This document shows positions 9,667 through 18,800 of a stretch of 64,000 nt of DNA, in pieces (position 1 is the stretch's first letter; every line of letters starts with the position of its first letter). A program made the position numbers and the translations under genes. The notes beneath the pieces were generated by a model that saw only the letters and a list, made by a program, of their open reading frames with translations, made no database searches and was not told the origin of the DNA. The DNA lies in contig JARUPY010000091.1 in NCBI GenBank assembly GCA_029817715.1, positions 1,564,501 through 1,628,500 on the forward strand, in the 5' to 3' direction. This DNA comes from Melastoma dodecandrum (lineage: Eukaryota > Streptophyta > Magnoliopsida > Myrtales > Melastomataceae).

Positions 9667-10620
9667 CTAGATCTTGCGGCCCATGGCGAGAAACTTGTCG
9701 GTCCGCGCCGCTTTCAGCGCCTCGCGGTCGAGCGACGCGAGGTCGCGCAGCGCCGCCTCGATCGCATTGCCCGTCGTCTCGAAGCACCGGGCGGGATCGC
9801 GGTGGGCGCCGCCGGTCGGTTCGGAGACGATCGAATCGATGATGCCGAAGCGCAGCAGGTCCTGCGCGGTGATCTTCATCGACGTCGCGGCGTCCTCCGC
9901 CCGGCCGGCCTCGCGCCACAGAATCGACGACGCGCCCTCCGGCGAGATCACCGAATAGATGGCGTGCTCCAGCATCAGCACCCTGTTGCAGGCGGCGATC
10001 GCGATGGCGCCGCCGGAGCCGCCCTCGCCGATGACGGCCGCCACGTTCGGCACGCCGACGCTGAGGCAGACGTCGATCGAATGCGCGATCGCCTCCGCCT
10101 GCCCGCGCTCCTCGGCGTCGATGCCGGGGAAGGCGCCGGGCGTGTCGACGAGCGAGACGATCGGCAGGCCGAAGCGGTCGGCGAGCTGCATCAGCCGCGA
10201 CGCCTTGCGGTAGCCCTCCGGCCGCGCCATGCCGAAATTATGCTTGATGCGGCTGTCGGTGTCGGAGCCCTTCTCCTGACCCATGATGCAGATCGAGCGG
10301 CCGCGAAAGCGCCCGAAGCCGCCGACGATCGCCTCGTCCTCGCCGAACACGCGATCCCCCGACAACGGCGTGAAATCGGTGACGAGCGCCTTCACGTAGT
10401 CCGAGAAATGCGGGCGCTGCGGGTGGCGGGCGACCTGCGTCTTCTGCCAGGGCGTCAGGGTGGTATAGAGATCGGCGAGCGCCTTGGCCGATCGCGACTC
10501 CAGCCGCACCATCTCCTCGCCGATCGCCGGCGCGTCGCCGTTGAGATTGAGCTGCCGGAGCTCGTCGATCTTGGCGTCGATGTCGGCGACGGGCTTTTCG
10601 AAGTCGAGATACTGGGGCAT
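9667..10620 (-). CDS. accA: Acetyl-CoA carboxylase carboxyltransferase subunit alpha
   Basis: The alpha subunit of the carboxyltransferase that moves CO2 from carboxybiotin to acetyl-CoA, giving malonyl-CoA for fatty-acid synthesis in the cytoplasm. At 317 aa it has normal length. It begins MPQYLDFEKPVADIDAKIDE, the usual AccA start, and contains the crotonase-fold stretches IVSLVDTPGAFPG and IGEGGSGGAIAIA. I chose the ATG at 10620 over an in-frame start at 10653 because it matches family starts. accD and the biotin subunits are not in the window. A 13-bp tandem repeat lies about 90 bp upstream. Confidence 0.96.
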   Translation of the reverse strand: MPQYLDFEKPVADIDAKIDELRQLNLNGDAPAIGEEMVRLESRSAKALADLYTTLTPWQKTQVARHPQRPHFSDYVKALVTDFTPLSGDRVFGEDEAIVGGFGRFRGRSICIMGQEKGSDTDSRIKHNFGMARPEGYRKASRLMQLADRFGLPIVSLVDTPGAFPGIDAEERGQAEAIAHSIDVCLSVGVPNVAAVIGEGGSGGAIAIAACNRVLMLEHAIYSVISPEGASSILWREAGRAEDAATSMKITAQDLLRFGIIDSIVSEPTGGAHRDPARCFETTGNAIEAALRDLASLDREALKAARTDKFLAMGRKI

Positions 10621-10710
10621 TGCTCTTCGGGACGACGGCGGGGCGCGGGACATTTGAGAGTTTGCCCTGCCCTGTCAAATGCGGCCTAGGTCAAGCCGCA
10701 CGTCGTCGCC

Positions 10711-10774
10711 GTCAGCGTGCGAAGTCAGCCTAGCACGTCAGCGGGCCAGGTTTGCGCGCCAGTCAGCGTGCGAC
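10711..10774. repeat. Degenerate 13-bp tandem repeat upstream of accA
   Basis: GTCAGC recurs at 10711, 10724 and 10737 (exact 13-nt period), then at 10762 after one diverged 12-nt unit. The first and last units share 12 identical bases, GTCAGCGTGCGA. The array spans the gap between accA and the PAS gene and includes the PAS gene's last codons. Confidence 0.7.
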
Positions 10775-11422
10775 CAGGCGGCGCCGCAGCGTGCCGGCCG
10801 GCCTAGGCGGCCGCCGGTAGCCCGTCGACATGGTGATCGAGGCCGCGGTCGACGCCGGCGCCTCGGTCAGGCGGGCGAGCCGGAAGCCGATCCGCTCCAG
10901 CGGCGCATCGAAGGCGGCGGCGATATCCTGCTCACCGGTCTCGCGCGCCAGCGCCGAGGCCATCAGCGCGATGTCGGCGAGGCGCTCGATGCGGGCGAGG
11001 CGCGAGCGCGGCTCCGCCTCGCCGAGGCGCTCCGGGCCGAGCACGCCGCCGGCGCGCGGAAAGGCATCGAGCTGTGCCAGCGGATCGAGCGCGACGGTGA
11101 AGGCGGTCGGCGCGTCGGAGATCGGCGACGCCATCGGCATGCCGCTGGCCATCACCCAGACGAAGACCCCGTCCCGGCGGCGGATGCGCCACCACCCGGC
11201 AAAGCTGCAGCGCTCGCGAAAGGCCGTCTGGCAGAACGAGCGGGCGTAGTCGAGATCGTCGGGATGGGTGAGCTGCAGCCAGCTCGCAGCGACGATCGAG
11301 CCGGCCTTCTCGCCCGTGAACGCATGCAGGGCTGGGCTCGCGAAGAGATGCCGCCCCTCGATGTCGAACACGATGAACAGGCCGCCGTCCCGATCGCTCT
11401 CCGTCGTCGCGCTCAATGTCAC
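10763..11422 (-). CDS. PAS-domain protein
   Basis: A 219-residue soluble protein. Residues about 1-110 form a PAS fold (LFIVFDIEGRHLFASPALHAFTGEKAG, later WRIRRRDGVFVWVMASGMPM, a PAC-type strand), a small-molecule or redox sensing module. The remaining half is Ala/Arg rich with no recognised output domain. I chose the GTG at 11422 because AAGGGA lies five bases upstream; the frame is open to 11485. It is followed by accA on the same strand 142 bp away. A free-standing sensor or adaptor is possible; no output can be assigned. Confidence 0.65.
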   Translation of the reverse strand: MTLSATTESDRDGGLFIVFDIEGRHLFASPALHAFTGEKAGSIVAASWLQLTHPDDLDYARSFCQTAFRERCSFAGWWRIRRRDGVFVWVMASGMPMASPISDAPTAFTVALDPLAQLDAFPRAGGVLGPERLGEAEPRSRLARIERLADIALMASALARETGEQDIAAAFDAPLERIGFRLARLTEAPASTAASITMSTGYRRPPRPAGTLRRRLVAR

Positions 11423-11581
11423 CCCAATCCCTTGGTCAGCCCGGCCGATGCGCGACGAAGCGCGCGTGACGGCCGTAAGCAGCAATGACCAAACGATGTC
11501 GTAGGATGCAGTCGGCGCTCGTCCCTCAAATGGGTTAGGGAAAACGGAAAAGAACGTTGTGCGTCAAATGAGCGGACAGCG

Positions 11582-12763
11582 TCATTGCGCCCTCGCTCTG
11601 AGGTCGCGGCCGATGCGGCGGCTCAGCAGGCCGAGCACCGCCGCCTCCTCCGGCCGCAGCTTGTGGGCGTGGTCGCCGAGCTCGTCCTCGACCTCCTGCT
11701 TGATGCTCTTCAGCATCGTCCCGTCGAGGTAGGAATCGAGCACGCGCGGATGCACGTAGCATTTGCGGCAGATCGTCGGCGTGTTGCCGAGCCGCTTGGC
11801 GACGCTCTCGATCGCCGCCTTGATGTTCTTCTTGCGGCGCGACTCGCTGTCGACGGCCTCGAACTCGACGAGCGCCATGGACGCCAGCACCGTGCCGGCC
11901 CAGGTGCGGAAATCCTTGGCCGTGACGTCCTCGCCGGTGATCTCGCGCAGATAGGCGTTCACGTCCGACGAGGAGATCGGCTGCCGCTTGCCGTCCTCGT
12001 CGAGGTACTGGAACAAGTGCTGGCCCGGCAACTCCTGGATGGAGCGCACGACCCTGGCGACGCGGCGGTCGCGCAGGTCGAGGTTCCACATCTTGCCGCT
12101 CTTGCCCTTGAAGTCGAAGCGCAGCTTGGAGCCTTCGATGTCGAGGTGCCTGTTGCGCAGGGTCGTCAGGCCGAAGCTCTTGTTCTCCTTGGCGTAATCC
12201 TCGTTGCCGACGCGGATCAGCGTCTTCTCGAGCAGGGCGACGATCGTCGCCGCCACCTTCTCGCGCGGCAGGCCCTGGCGCCGCATGTCGGCGGCGACGC
12301 GCTCGCGCAGACCGGGGAGAAGACGCGCGAAGCCGACCATCCGCTCGTATTTGGCCGTGTCGCGCGCCTCGGTCCATTTGGCGTGGTAGCGGTACTGCTT
12401 GCGGCCGCGGGCATCGCGCCCCGTCGCCTGGATATGGCCGTTGGCGTTCGGGCAGATCCACACGTCGGTGTAGGCCGGGGGCACCGCGATCTGGTCGATC
12501 CGCTTACGCTCCCAATAGTCCTTGATGGTCCGCCCTTTGGGGTCGACGTAACGCCAGCCCTTACCCGAGCGCTTGCGGGTGATGCCCGGGTCCTCGTCGC
12601 TCACGTAGACGAGACCGGCGGCCTGCGCGGCCGCCTCGCAATCCTCGCCGTTTTCTTCGCAGGCCTCGATCTTCTGGGCGACGGCCTCGGTCGCGCGGGC
12701 GACGGCCTTCGGCTTCGCCGTCCGCGTCCTTGTGCCAGTCGCCTTGCCTTGCCCTTTCGCCAT
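11582..12763 (-). CDS. DNA topoisomerase IB
   Basis: A 393-residue bacterial type IB topoisomerase (poxvirus-like fold), which relaxes supercoils through a 3'-phosphotyrosine. Recognised stretches are PGITRKRSGKGWRYVD, the IAVPPAYTDVWICPNANGH core, TLIRVGNEDYAKENKSFGLT, TAKDFRTWAGT and the catalytic Tyr at about 336 in RKCYVHP. The first 30 residues are a Lys/Ala/Thr-rich tail. It is divergent from the HAD gene across 116 bp. Such enzymes are accessory in rhizobia. Confidence 0.93.
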   Translation of the reverse strand: MAKGQGKATGTRTRTAKPKAVARATEAVAQKIEACEENGEDCEAAAQAAGLVYVSDEDPGITRKRSGKGWRYVDPKGRTIKDYWERKRIDQIAVPPAYTDVWICPNANGHIQATGRDARGRKQYRYHAKWTEARDTAKYERMVGFARLLPGLRERVAADMRRQGLPREKVAATIVALLEKTLIRVGNEDYAKENKSFGLTTLRNRHLDIEGSKLRFDFKGKSGKMWNLDLRDRRVARVVRSIQELPGQHLFQYLDEDGKRQPISSSDVNAYLREITGEDVTAKDFRTWAGTVLASMALVEFEAVDSESRRKKNIKAAIESVAKRLGNTPTICRKCYVHPRVLDSYLDGTMLKSIKQEVEDELGDHAHKLRPEEAAVLGLLSRRIGRDLRARAQ

Positions 12764-12879
12764 GGCGCCAGAACGGCACCGCTTGTCTCTCGTTCCACGG
12801 CAGCTCGTCGCAGGCCCAACAGCTTGACGGGGGAGCCTCGTTGGCGTCGAAGAAGCGCCCGCGACCGCCCGGAGTGCCG

Positions 12880-13527
12880 ATGCTGCTCATCTTCGACTGC
12901 GACGGCGTGCTCGTCGATTCAGAGGTCGTCGCCCTCGAGGAACTGTCGCTCATCATGAGCGAGCACGGCCACCCGATGGACGTCGCCGCCTGCCGCGACG
13001 CCTTCCTCGGCAAGCAGGCCGCCGACATCGTCCGCGGCATCGAGGCGATCGTCGGCCGCGCGCTGCCGGGCCAGGGCGCCGACATGCGCCGGCGGATGCT
13101 CGTCCGCCTCGAGCGCGAGCTCGTCGCCGTGCCGGACATCGCCGACGCGCTCGCCCGGCTCGACGGCCCGCGTTGCGTCGCCTCGTCGTCGGACCCCGAG
13201 CGGATCCGGCTGACGCTGCGCTGGGCCGGCCTCGATCGCTTCTTCGGCGATCACATCTTCTCCGGCCTCGAGGTCGCGCACGGCAAGCCGGCGCCGGACC
13301 TCTTCCTCCATGCGGCGAGCAGCATGGGCTTCGCGCCGGCCCGCTGCGTGGTGATCGAGGATTCGGTGGCCGGCGTCGCCGCGGCGGTCGCGGCCGGCAT
13401 GCGGGTCATCGGCTTCATCGGGGGCCTCCACACCGACCCCGGCCACGCCGCCCGGCTCGTCGCCGCCGGGGCTGAAGAGATCATCGCCGACATGCGGGCC
13501 TTGCCGGAGGCGCTGGCGCGCGCCTGA
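12880..13527 (+). CDS. HAD-superfamily phosphatase
   Basis: A 215-residue haloacid-dehalogenase-like hydrolase of the phosphoglycolate phosphatase/beta-phosphoglucomutase-like group. Motif I is DCDGVLVDSE with both catalytic Asp residues, motif II is in CVASSS, motif III is GKPAPDLFL and motif IV is VIEDSVAGVAAAVAAGM. A helical cap lies between motifs I and II. The ATG at 12880 has GGAG five bases upstream. With a Calvin cycle in this organism a phosphoglycolate role is conceivable, but the sequence does not distinguish this from other sugar phosphates. Confidence 0.87.
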   Translation: MLLIFDCDGVLVDSEVVALEELSLIMSEHGHPMDVAACRDAFLGKQAADIVRGIEAIVGRALPGQGADMRRRMLVRLERELVAVPDIADALARLDGPRCVASSSDPERIRLTLRWAGLDRFFGDHIFSGLEVAHGKPAPDLFLHAASSMGFAPARCVVIEDSVAGVAAAVAAGMRVIGFIGGLHTDPGHAARLVAAGAEEIIADMRALPEALARA

Positions 13528-13667
13528 GGCGAGAGGGTTGTGGAAAGGTGCAATCGACCGCGATCGATCGTGCCCCGGGCCGCGCCGTTTCGTGTCACCT
13601 ACGTGTCGCACGGCTCGCGCTCAGGCTCGCCCTGCCCATCGATGTCGGACCGTTTTAGGAGGGCCCC

Positions 13668-13835
13668 ATGACGCTTCTGCTCCTCATCCTCGTGATCATC
13701 CTGCTGTTCGGCGGCGGCGGCTACTACGGGCACCGGTCGGGCTACTACGGCGGCGGCGGGCTCGGCATCGTCGGGATCATCGTCATCATTCTCGTCGTCT
13801 TCCTGCTGCTGCGGCACACCAGCATCGGCATCTGA
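13668..13835 (+). CDS. Small glycine-rich membrane protein (DUF3309-like)
   Basis: A 55-residue protein of two hydrophobic segments (residues about 2-14 and 31-48) joined by a Gly/Tyr-rich loop (GGGGYYGHRSGYYGGGG). This pattern fits the DUF3309 type of tiny membrane proteins common in alphaproteobacteria, whose function is unknown. AGGAGG at 13657-13662 at good spacing supports translation. It stands alone between the HAD and ferredoxin reductase genes. Confidence 0.75.
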   Translation: MTLLLLILVIILLFGGGGYYGHRSGYYGGGGLGIVGIIVIILVVFLLLRHTSIGI

Positions 13836-14004
13836 GGAAAGTTTTTCCTCGAAACGGCGCGTCCGCGTAAGGAAATCCTCCTCGCGCGGGCGCCGGAAGG
13901 CGGACGGTTCCTATTGCCGCTGATGCAGCGCAGCACACTAGCTTGCGGCGCGAAACGCCCCTAGCTATGGCTATCGTTTGCCGCAGAGGCCCCTTCAGTC
14001 GTCC

Positions 14005-14778
14005 ATGAGCAAGTTCCTCGAAGAGCGCGTGCTCTCCGTCCACCACTGGACGGACAGCCTGTTTTCCTTCCGCACCACGCGCGATCCGTCGTTCCGCTTC
14101 CGCAGCGGCGAGTTCACGATGATCGGCATCCCGGTCGACGGCAAGCCGCTCCTGCGCGCCTATTCCGTCGCCAGCGCGCATTACGCCGACGAGCTCGAGT
14201 TCTTCTCGATCAAGGTGCAGAACGGCCCGCTCACCTCGCACCTCCAGCACCTGAAGGAGGGCGACCATGTCATGGTCAGCCGCAAGCCGACCGGCACGCT
14301 GGTCCTCGACAACCTCGCCCCCGGCAAGCACCTCTACCTGCTCGGCACCGGCACCGGGCTGGCGCCTTTCCTCTCGCTGATCCGCGACCCGGAGACCTAC
14401 GAGCGCTTCGAGAAGGTGATCGTCGTGCACGGCGTGCGCTTCGCCAAGGACCTCGCCTACGGCGAGTTCATCGAGAAGGTGCTGCCGGCCGACGAATTCC
14501 TCGGCGAGATGATCTCCGAGCAGCTGATCTACTATCCGACCGTGACGCGCGAGCCGTTCCGCAACGAGGGCCGCATCACGGCGCTGATGGAATCCGGCAA
14601 GCTGTTCTCCGACATCGGCCTGCCCGACATGACCATCGCCGACGACCGCTTCATGCTGTGCGGCAGCCCCGCCATGCTCGCCGACGTCCGCGGCCTGCTC
14701 GACGCCCGCGGCTGGATCGAAGGCAACCACGGCGAGCAGGGCCACTACGTCATCGAGAAGGCGTTCGTGGACAAGTAG
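14005..14778 (+). CDS. fpr: Ferredoxin/flavodoxin-NADP+ reductase
   Basis: A 257-residue FAD enzyme exchanging electrons between NADPH and ferredoxin or flavodoxin. RAYSVAS is the FAD-binding RxYS motif, GPLTSHL binds the FAD phosphates, LLGTGTGLAPFLSLIRD is the NADP-binding loop, and the bacterial subclass II C-terminus HYVIEKAFVDK follows FMLCGSPAM. The length is exact for proteobacterial Fpr. The ATG at 14005 was chosen over an in-frame TTG at 13978. In many bacteria fpr answers oxidative stress; no regulator site is evident here. Confidence 0.94.
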   Translation: MSKFLEERVLSVHHWTDSLFSFRTTRDPSFRFRSGEFTMIGIPVDGKPLLRAYSVASAHYADELEFFSIKVQNGPLTSHLQHLKEGDHVMVSRKPTGTLVLDNLAPGKHLYLLGTGTGLAPFLSLIRDPETYERFEKVIVVHGVRFAKDLAYGEFIEKVLPADEFLGEMISEQLIYYPTVTREPFRNEGRITALMESGKLFSDIGLPDMTIADDRFMLCGSPAMLADVRGLLDARGWIEGNHGEQGHYVIEKAFVDK

Positions 14779-14849
14779 GGCCGCCTGCCGGCAGGTGGCC
14801 GACGCCGACCCCGGCGGTGCTCCGCCAATAGTTCGGCCTCAGACGACCG

Positions 14850-15704
14850 CTAGACCACGACCTTCCGGTACAGATGCCAGGTCGCGTGGCCCAGCACCGG
14901 CATCGCGACGATGAGCCCGGCCAAGGCGGGGATCGCGCCGAGCACCAGCAGAGCGGCGACGACGAGGCCCCAGGCCAGCATCGGCACGGGGTTTTCGGCG
15001 ACCGCGCGCAGCGAGGTGCGCACCGCCGTCGTGATGCTGACGCGCCGGTCGAGCAGCAGCGGGAAGGACACGACGCTGATCGACAGCGCGAGCAGCGCGA
15101 ACAGGAAGCCGACGCCGCCGCCGACCAGGATCATCGCCCAGCCGGCGCGCGTGTGCAGCACGTCGGAAACGAAGGCCGAGGCCGAAGCCGGCAGGTCGGG
15201 GCCGAGCGTCAGGGCGAAGATCGCGTAGGCAGCGACGAGCCAGAGGACGAAGAGCCCGGTCATCGCCAGCGCCAGCTTGATGATCGCCGCGATCGACGGC
15301 GAGGCGAAGACGCCGAACGCGCTGCGCCACGTGGCCGGCTCGCCGCGCTCGCGCAGCCGGCTCAGCTCGTAGAGCCCGGACGCGGCGAACGGCCCGACGA
15401 TCGCAAAGCCCGAGACGAAGGGGAACACCAGCGGCAGCAGATTGGAGCCGATCGCCAGCCGCGCGATGAGCAGCCCGGCCAGCGGGTAGATGATGCAGAG
15501 AAAAAGGACGTCGGTCCGGTTCTCGCCGAAGTCCCGCCAGCCTTGCGCGAGCACCTCGCGCAGATCGGCGACGCCGATGCGGCGCACGGCGAGTGCCGTG
15601 ACGTCGGGATCGCGCGCGTCGCCGACCGCCGCGCGGGCGAGCCTCGCGGTCAGCCGCGCCTGGTCGGCGCCCCATTCGATCGGATTGCGTATCGTTTCCG
15701 TCAT
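14850..15704 (-). CDS. DUF2189 integral membrane protein
   Basis: A 284-residue protein with a soluble N-terminal segment (about 55 residues, ending in IGVADLREVLAQGWRDF, the DUF2189 signature) followed by about six membrane helices. The function of the family is unknown. AGGAGT before the ATG at 15704 sets the start; the frame is open to 15839 without support. It lies 189 bp downstream of alaC on the same strand. Confidence 0.85.
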   Translation of the reverse strand: MTETIRNPIEWGADQARLTARLARAAVGDARDPDVTALAVRRIGVADLREVLAQGWRDFGENRTDVLFLCIIYPLAGLLIARLAIGSNLLPLVFPFVSGFAIVGPFAASGLYELSRLRERGEPATWRSAFGVFASPSIAAIIKLALAMTGLFVLWLVAAYAIFALTLGPDLPASASAFVSDVLHTRAGWAMILVGGGVGFLFALLALSISVVSFPLLLDRRVSITTAVRTSLRAVAENPVPMLAWGLVVAALLVLGAIPALAGLIVAMPVLGHATWHLYRKVVV

Positions 15705-15893
15705 AGCGATCACTCCTGCATGCGGCAGGTCGATCGTCGCGGTCGAGGCGGAGGAAGCGTCGCGCGCTCGCACCGTTGGATCGGCACTTCGTACCGTCCT
15801 TACGCACTTAGGGTCGTCGCGATGACATGACCATGGCATCCGACCATCGGCCGATGCGCGCGCGGCCGGCCGATGCGCCGCCGAACGGCTTCG

Positions 15894-17114
15894 TCACGCC
15901 TCCGCCGGCACCCGCGCCACGTTGTGGAGGCTGCCCTCGGCCGCATCCATCAGCTTGCGGAAGCCGCGCGCGGCCTGGCGGATGCGCTGCTCGTTCTCGA
16001 CGATCGCCAGGCGCACGTAGCCCTCGCCGTACTCGCCGAAGCCGATGCCCGGCGCCACCGCCACCTCGGCCTTCTCGATCATCAGCTTGGAGAATTCGAG
16101 CGAGCCGAGATGCGCGAAGCGCTCCGGCACAGGGGCCCAGGCGAACATCGAGGCGGCGGGCGCCGGGATAGGCCAGCCGGCCTTGCTGAAGGCCTCGACC
16201 ATCACGTCGCGGCGCTTCTTGTAGATCGCCCGCATCTCGTGGATGCAGTCGTCGGGGCCGTTGAGCGCGGCGGAGGCCGCCACCTGGACCGGCGTGTAGG
16301 CGCCGTAGTCGAGGTAGCTCTTCACCCGCGTCAGCGCCGAGATCAGCCGCTCGTTGCCGACCGCGAAGCCCATGCGCCACCCGGCCATCGAATAGGTCTT
16401 CGACAGCGAGGTGAACTCGATCGTGCAGTCCATCGCGCCGTCGACCTCGAGCACCGAGGGCGGCGGGTTGTCGTCGAAATAGAGCTCGGCGTAGGCGAGG
16501 TCGGAGAGGACGTAGATCTCGTGCTTCTTCGCGAAGCGCACGAGGTCCTTGTAGAAATCGAGCGAGGCGACGAGCGCGGTCGGGTTCGAGGGATAGCAGA
16601 CCACGACGGCGATCGGCTTGGGGATCGAATGGGTGATCGCCCGCTCCATCGCGACGAAGAAGGCCGGCGAGGGCTCGGCGGGCACCGAGCGCACCGCGCC
16701 GCCCGCCATCAGGAAGCCGAAGGCGTGGATCGGGTAGGACGGGTCCGGCACGATGATGACGTCGCCCGGCGCGGTGATCGCCTGCGCGACGTTGGCGAAG
16801 CCCTCCTTCGAGCCGAGCGTCGCGACGATCTGCGTATCCGGGTTCAGCGTCACGCCGAAGCGGCGCTTGTAGTAGGCGGCCTGCGCCTTGCGCAGCCCGA
16901 AGATGCCCTTCGAGGCGGAGTAGCGGTCGACGCGCGGCTTGCCGATCGTCTCGATCAGCTTGTCCTTGACGTGCTTCGGCGCATCGAGGTCGGGATTGCC
17001 CATGCCGAGGTCGATGATGTCGGCGCCGCCGCGGCGTGCCGTGGCCTTGAGGCGGTTCACCTCCTCGAAGACGTAGGGCGGCAGGCGCTGGATGCGGTAG
17101 AACGGCGACGTCAT
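15894..17114 (-). CDS. alaC: Alanine-synthesising aminotransferase (AlaC-type)
   Basis: A 406-residue fold-type I PLP enzyme that makes alanine from pyruvate and glutamate in characterised relatives. Strong match to AlaC: IQRLPPYVFEEVNRLK near the start, IIDLGMGNPD, ATLGSKEGFANV, PNPSYPIH-type loop (PDPSYPIHAFG), YPSNPTA, the PLP lysine in SLSKTYSMAGWR, and MFAWAPVPE. LL-diaminopimelate aminotransferase is the main alternative name in databases. The start at 17114 matches the family; the open frame continues to 17165 without homology. Confidence 0.9.
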   Translation of the reverse strand: MTSPFYRIQRLPPYVFEEVNRLKATARRGGADIIDLGMGNPDLDAPKHVKDKLIETIGKPRVDRYSASKGIFGLRKAQAAYYKRRFGVTLNPDTQIVATLGSKEGFANVAQAITAPGDVIIVPDPSYPIHAFGFLMAGGAVRSVPAEPSPAFFVAMERAITHSIPKPIAVVVCYPSNPTALVASLDFYKDLVRFAKKHEIYVLSDLAYAELYFDDNPPPSVLEVDGAMDCTIEFTSLSKTYSMAGWRMGFAVGNERLISALTRVKSYLDYGAYTPVQVAASAALNGPDDCIHEMRAIYKKRRDVMVEAFSKAGWPIPAPAASMFAWAPVPERFAHLGSLEFSKLMIEKAEVAVAPGIGFGEYGEGYVRLAIVENEQRIRQAARGFRKLMDAAEGSLHNVARVPAEA

Positions 17115-17188
17115 GACGAAGCGACCTTGTGGCTTCCGGGTAGGTGGGCGCGAAGGCGTGGGCAAAACGAGGGCGAAGGGCGCGGTTT

Positions 17189-17200
17189 ATCCGATCGGAT
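17189..17200. promoter_or_regulatory. 12-bp perfect palindrome in the alaC/cyclase divergent promoter
   Basis: ATCCGATCGGAT is self-complementary over 12 bases and sits in the 150-bp region between the divergent alaC and GAF/GGDEF genes, 75 bp and 65 bp from the two starts. It could be an operator for either; no known regulator is matched. Confidence 0.4.
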
Positions 17201-17264
17201 TCGGTCTTTCTACATCTTTGCGGCCCTAGACTCGCGCAGCATTTGGCGTCTCGTGGTTTTCGCA

Positions 17265-18710
17265 ATGAATGATTGCATCGAAGAGGGCGAGCGTCTCCGT
17301 CGTCTCGCCGAGCTGGCGATCGTCGCGGCGCCGGTCGACCCGCTCATGGACGAGCTGTGCGGCCTGGCCTGCGGGCTGCTCGACATGCCGGTCGCCTTCG
17401 TCAGCATCCTCGACGCGACGCAGGCGCACATCAAGGCGCACCACGGCTACGCCTACGTCGCCGCCCCGCGCGAGAGCACCTTCTGCGACGTCACGATCCG
17501 CAACGACGAGCCGCTGATCGTGCCGGACCTCCTCGACGATCCGCGCTTTGCGCAGAGCCCCTTCGTCGTCCAGGCGCCGCACGTGCGGTTCTATGCCGGC
17601 ATCCCCTTGGCCGTGCAGCCGGGGATGCGCGTGGGCTCGCTCTGCGTCCTGGACACCAAGCCGCGCGAGCTCTCCGAGGAGCAGGTCGCCTGCCTGCAGA
17701 GCCTCGCCGGCCTGGTGATCGGCCAGATCCGCCATCATTCGAGCCGCCAGATCATGGCGCGCCAGGCGCTCGAGCTGGCCCGCCGGCAGAAGATGCTGGC
17801 CCAGACCGCGCAGCTCGCCGGGGTCGGCGGGTTCGAGATCGAGCTGGAGAGCGGCGCGCTGACCGCCAGCGACGAGCTGCTCCGCCTGCTCGGGGCGGCG
17901 GACCTTCCGACGCTCGACGACCTGCTCGCGTGCTTCGAGGGCAACGAGGACCTCAGGACGAGCTTCGACGACCTCCGCCGGGGCAGCGGCCCGGTCGACA
18001 GCGAGATCGAGATGCTCGTGGCCGACGGCGTGCCGCGGCATGTCCGCATCTATGCCGAGGTCGCGACGGCAGCGTCGGGCACCAACATCGTCGGCATCGT
18101 GCAGGACATCACCGGTCGCAAGAAGGCGACCGACGAGCTCGAATGGCTCGCCACGCACGACACGCTGACCGGCGTCGCCAACCGCGCCGCCTTCACCCGC
18201 CACATCGAGACAGCGTTTCGCGTCGCCGACGAGACCGGCCGGCGCCTTGCGCTCGTCATGCTCGACGTCGACCGCTTCAAGGCGATCAACGACACGCATG
18301 GCCACGACGTCGGCGACCGCGTGCTCGCCGTCGTCGCGGAGCGCCTCGTCAGTGCCGTCGGCAGCCGCGGCACCGTCGCCCGGCTCGGCGGCGACGAGTT
18401 CGGCATCCTCGTCTATCCCGTCGAGGCGGAGAGCGCGATCGCCGCCGTCGCCGGCGACATCCTGGCCGCGCTGCGCGAGCCGTTCGTCTTCGGAAAGTTC
18501 GAGGTCGGCACCCACGGCACGCTCGGCATCGCCCTGTCGTCGCTCGAGGACACCAACGCAGCGTCGCTCTTCAAGGAGGCGGACATCGCGCTCTACGAGG
18601 CCAAGAAGGCCGGCCGCGACGGCTTCGCGCTGTTCCGCTCGGAGATGCGCACGGCGCTCGACGCGCGCCTCGGCCGGCTCACGACGACGCGCCTCGCCAC
18701 CGTGTCCTGA
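17265..18710 (+). CDS. GAF-PAS-GGDEF diguanylate cyclase
   Basis: A 481-residue cytoplasmic protein. The GAF domain (about residues 20-160) contains FCDVTIRNDEPLIVPDLLDDPRF and RFYAGIPL. A PAS-like segment (about 180-290) ends in GIVQDITGRKKA. The GGDEF domain (about 300-465) has LATHDTLTGVANRAAF, DVDRFKAINDTHGHDVGD and an intact GGDEF in ARLGGDEFG, so it should make cyclic-di-GMP. The RxxD product-inhibition site is absent (RGTV-type residues instead). No membrane helix is seen. It is divergent from alaC; the ligand of the GAF domain is unknown. Confidence 0.92.
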   Translation: MNDCIEEGERLRRLAELAIVAAPVDPLMDELCGLACGLLDMPVAFVSILDATQAHIKAHHGYAYVAAPRESTFCDVTIRNDEPLIVPDLLDDPRFAQSPFVVQAPHVRFYAGIPLAVQPGMRVGSLCVLDTKPRELSEEQVACLQSLAGLVIGQIRHHSSRQIMARQALELARRQKMLAQTAQLAGVGGFEIELESGALTASDELLRLLGAADLPTLDDLLACFEGNEDLRTSFDDLRRGSGPVDSEIEMLVADGVPRHVRIYAEVATAASGTNIVGIVQDITGRKKATDELEWLATHDTLTGVANRAAFTRHIETAFRVADETGRRLALVMLDVDRFKAINDTHGHDVGDRVLAVVAERLVSAVGSRGTVARLGGDEFGILVYPVEAESAIAAVAGDILAALREPFVFGKFEVGTHGTLGIALSSLEDTNAASLFKEADIALYEAKKAGRDGFALFRSEMRTALDARLGRLTTTRLATVS

Positions 18711-18747
18711 GACGCGCTTCGCTCCCCTTATGGTGAGAGCTTCAATC

Positions 18748-18792
18748 CCCTCATGGTGAGGAGCCGCGCAGCGGCGTCTCGAACCACGAGGG
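18748..18792. repeat. REP-like palindromic element
   Basis: The sequence begins CCTCATGGTGAGGAGC and ends GTCTCGAACCACGAGG, with an inner GCCGCGCAGCGGC-type dyad. It resembles the dispersed palindromic intergenic elements of rhizobial genomes. A partial copy (TTATGGTGAGAGC) lies just upstream at 18728-18740. It sits in the gap between convergent genes. Confidence 0.6.
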
Positions 18793-18800
18793 TCGTCGCG

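Noticed and set aside
15873..17264. Upstream part of the plus frame leading into the GAF/GGDEF gene
   Set aside because: It is antisense to alaC; the real start is the ATG at 17265 where the recognisable protein begins.
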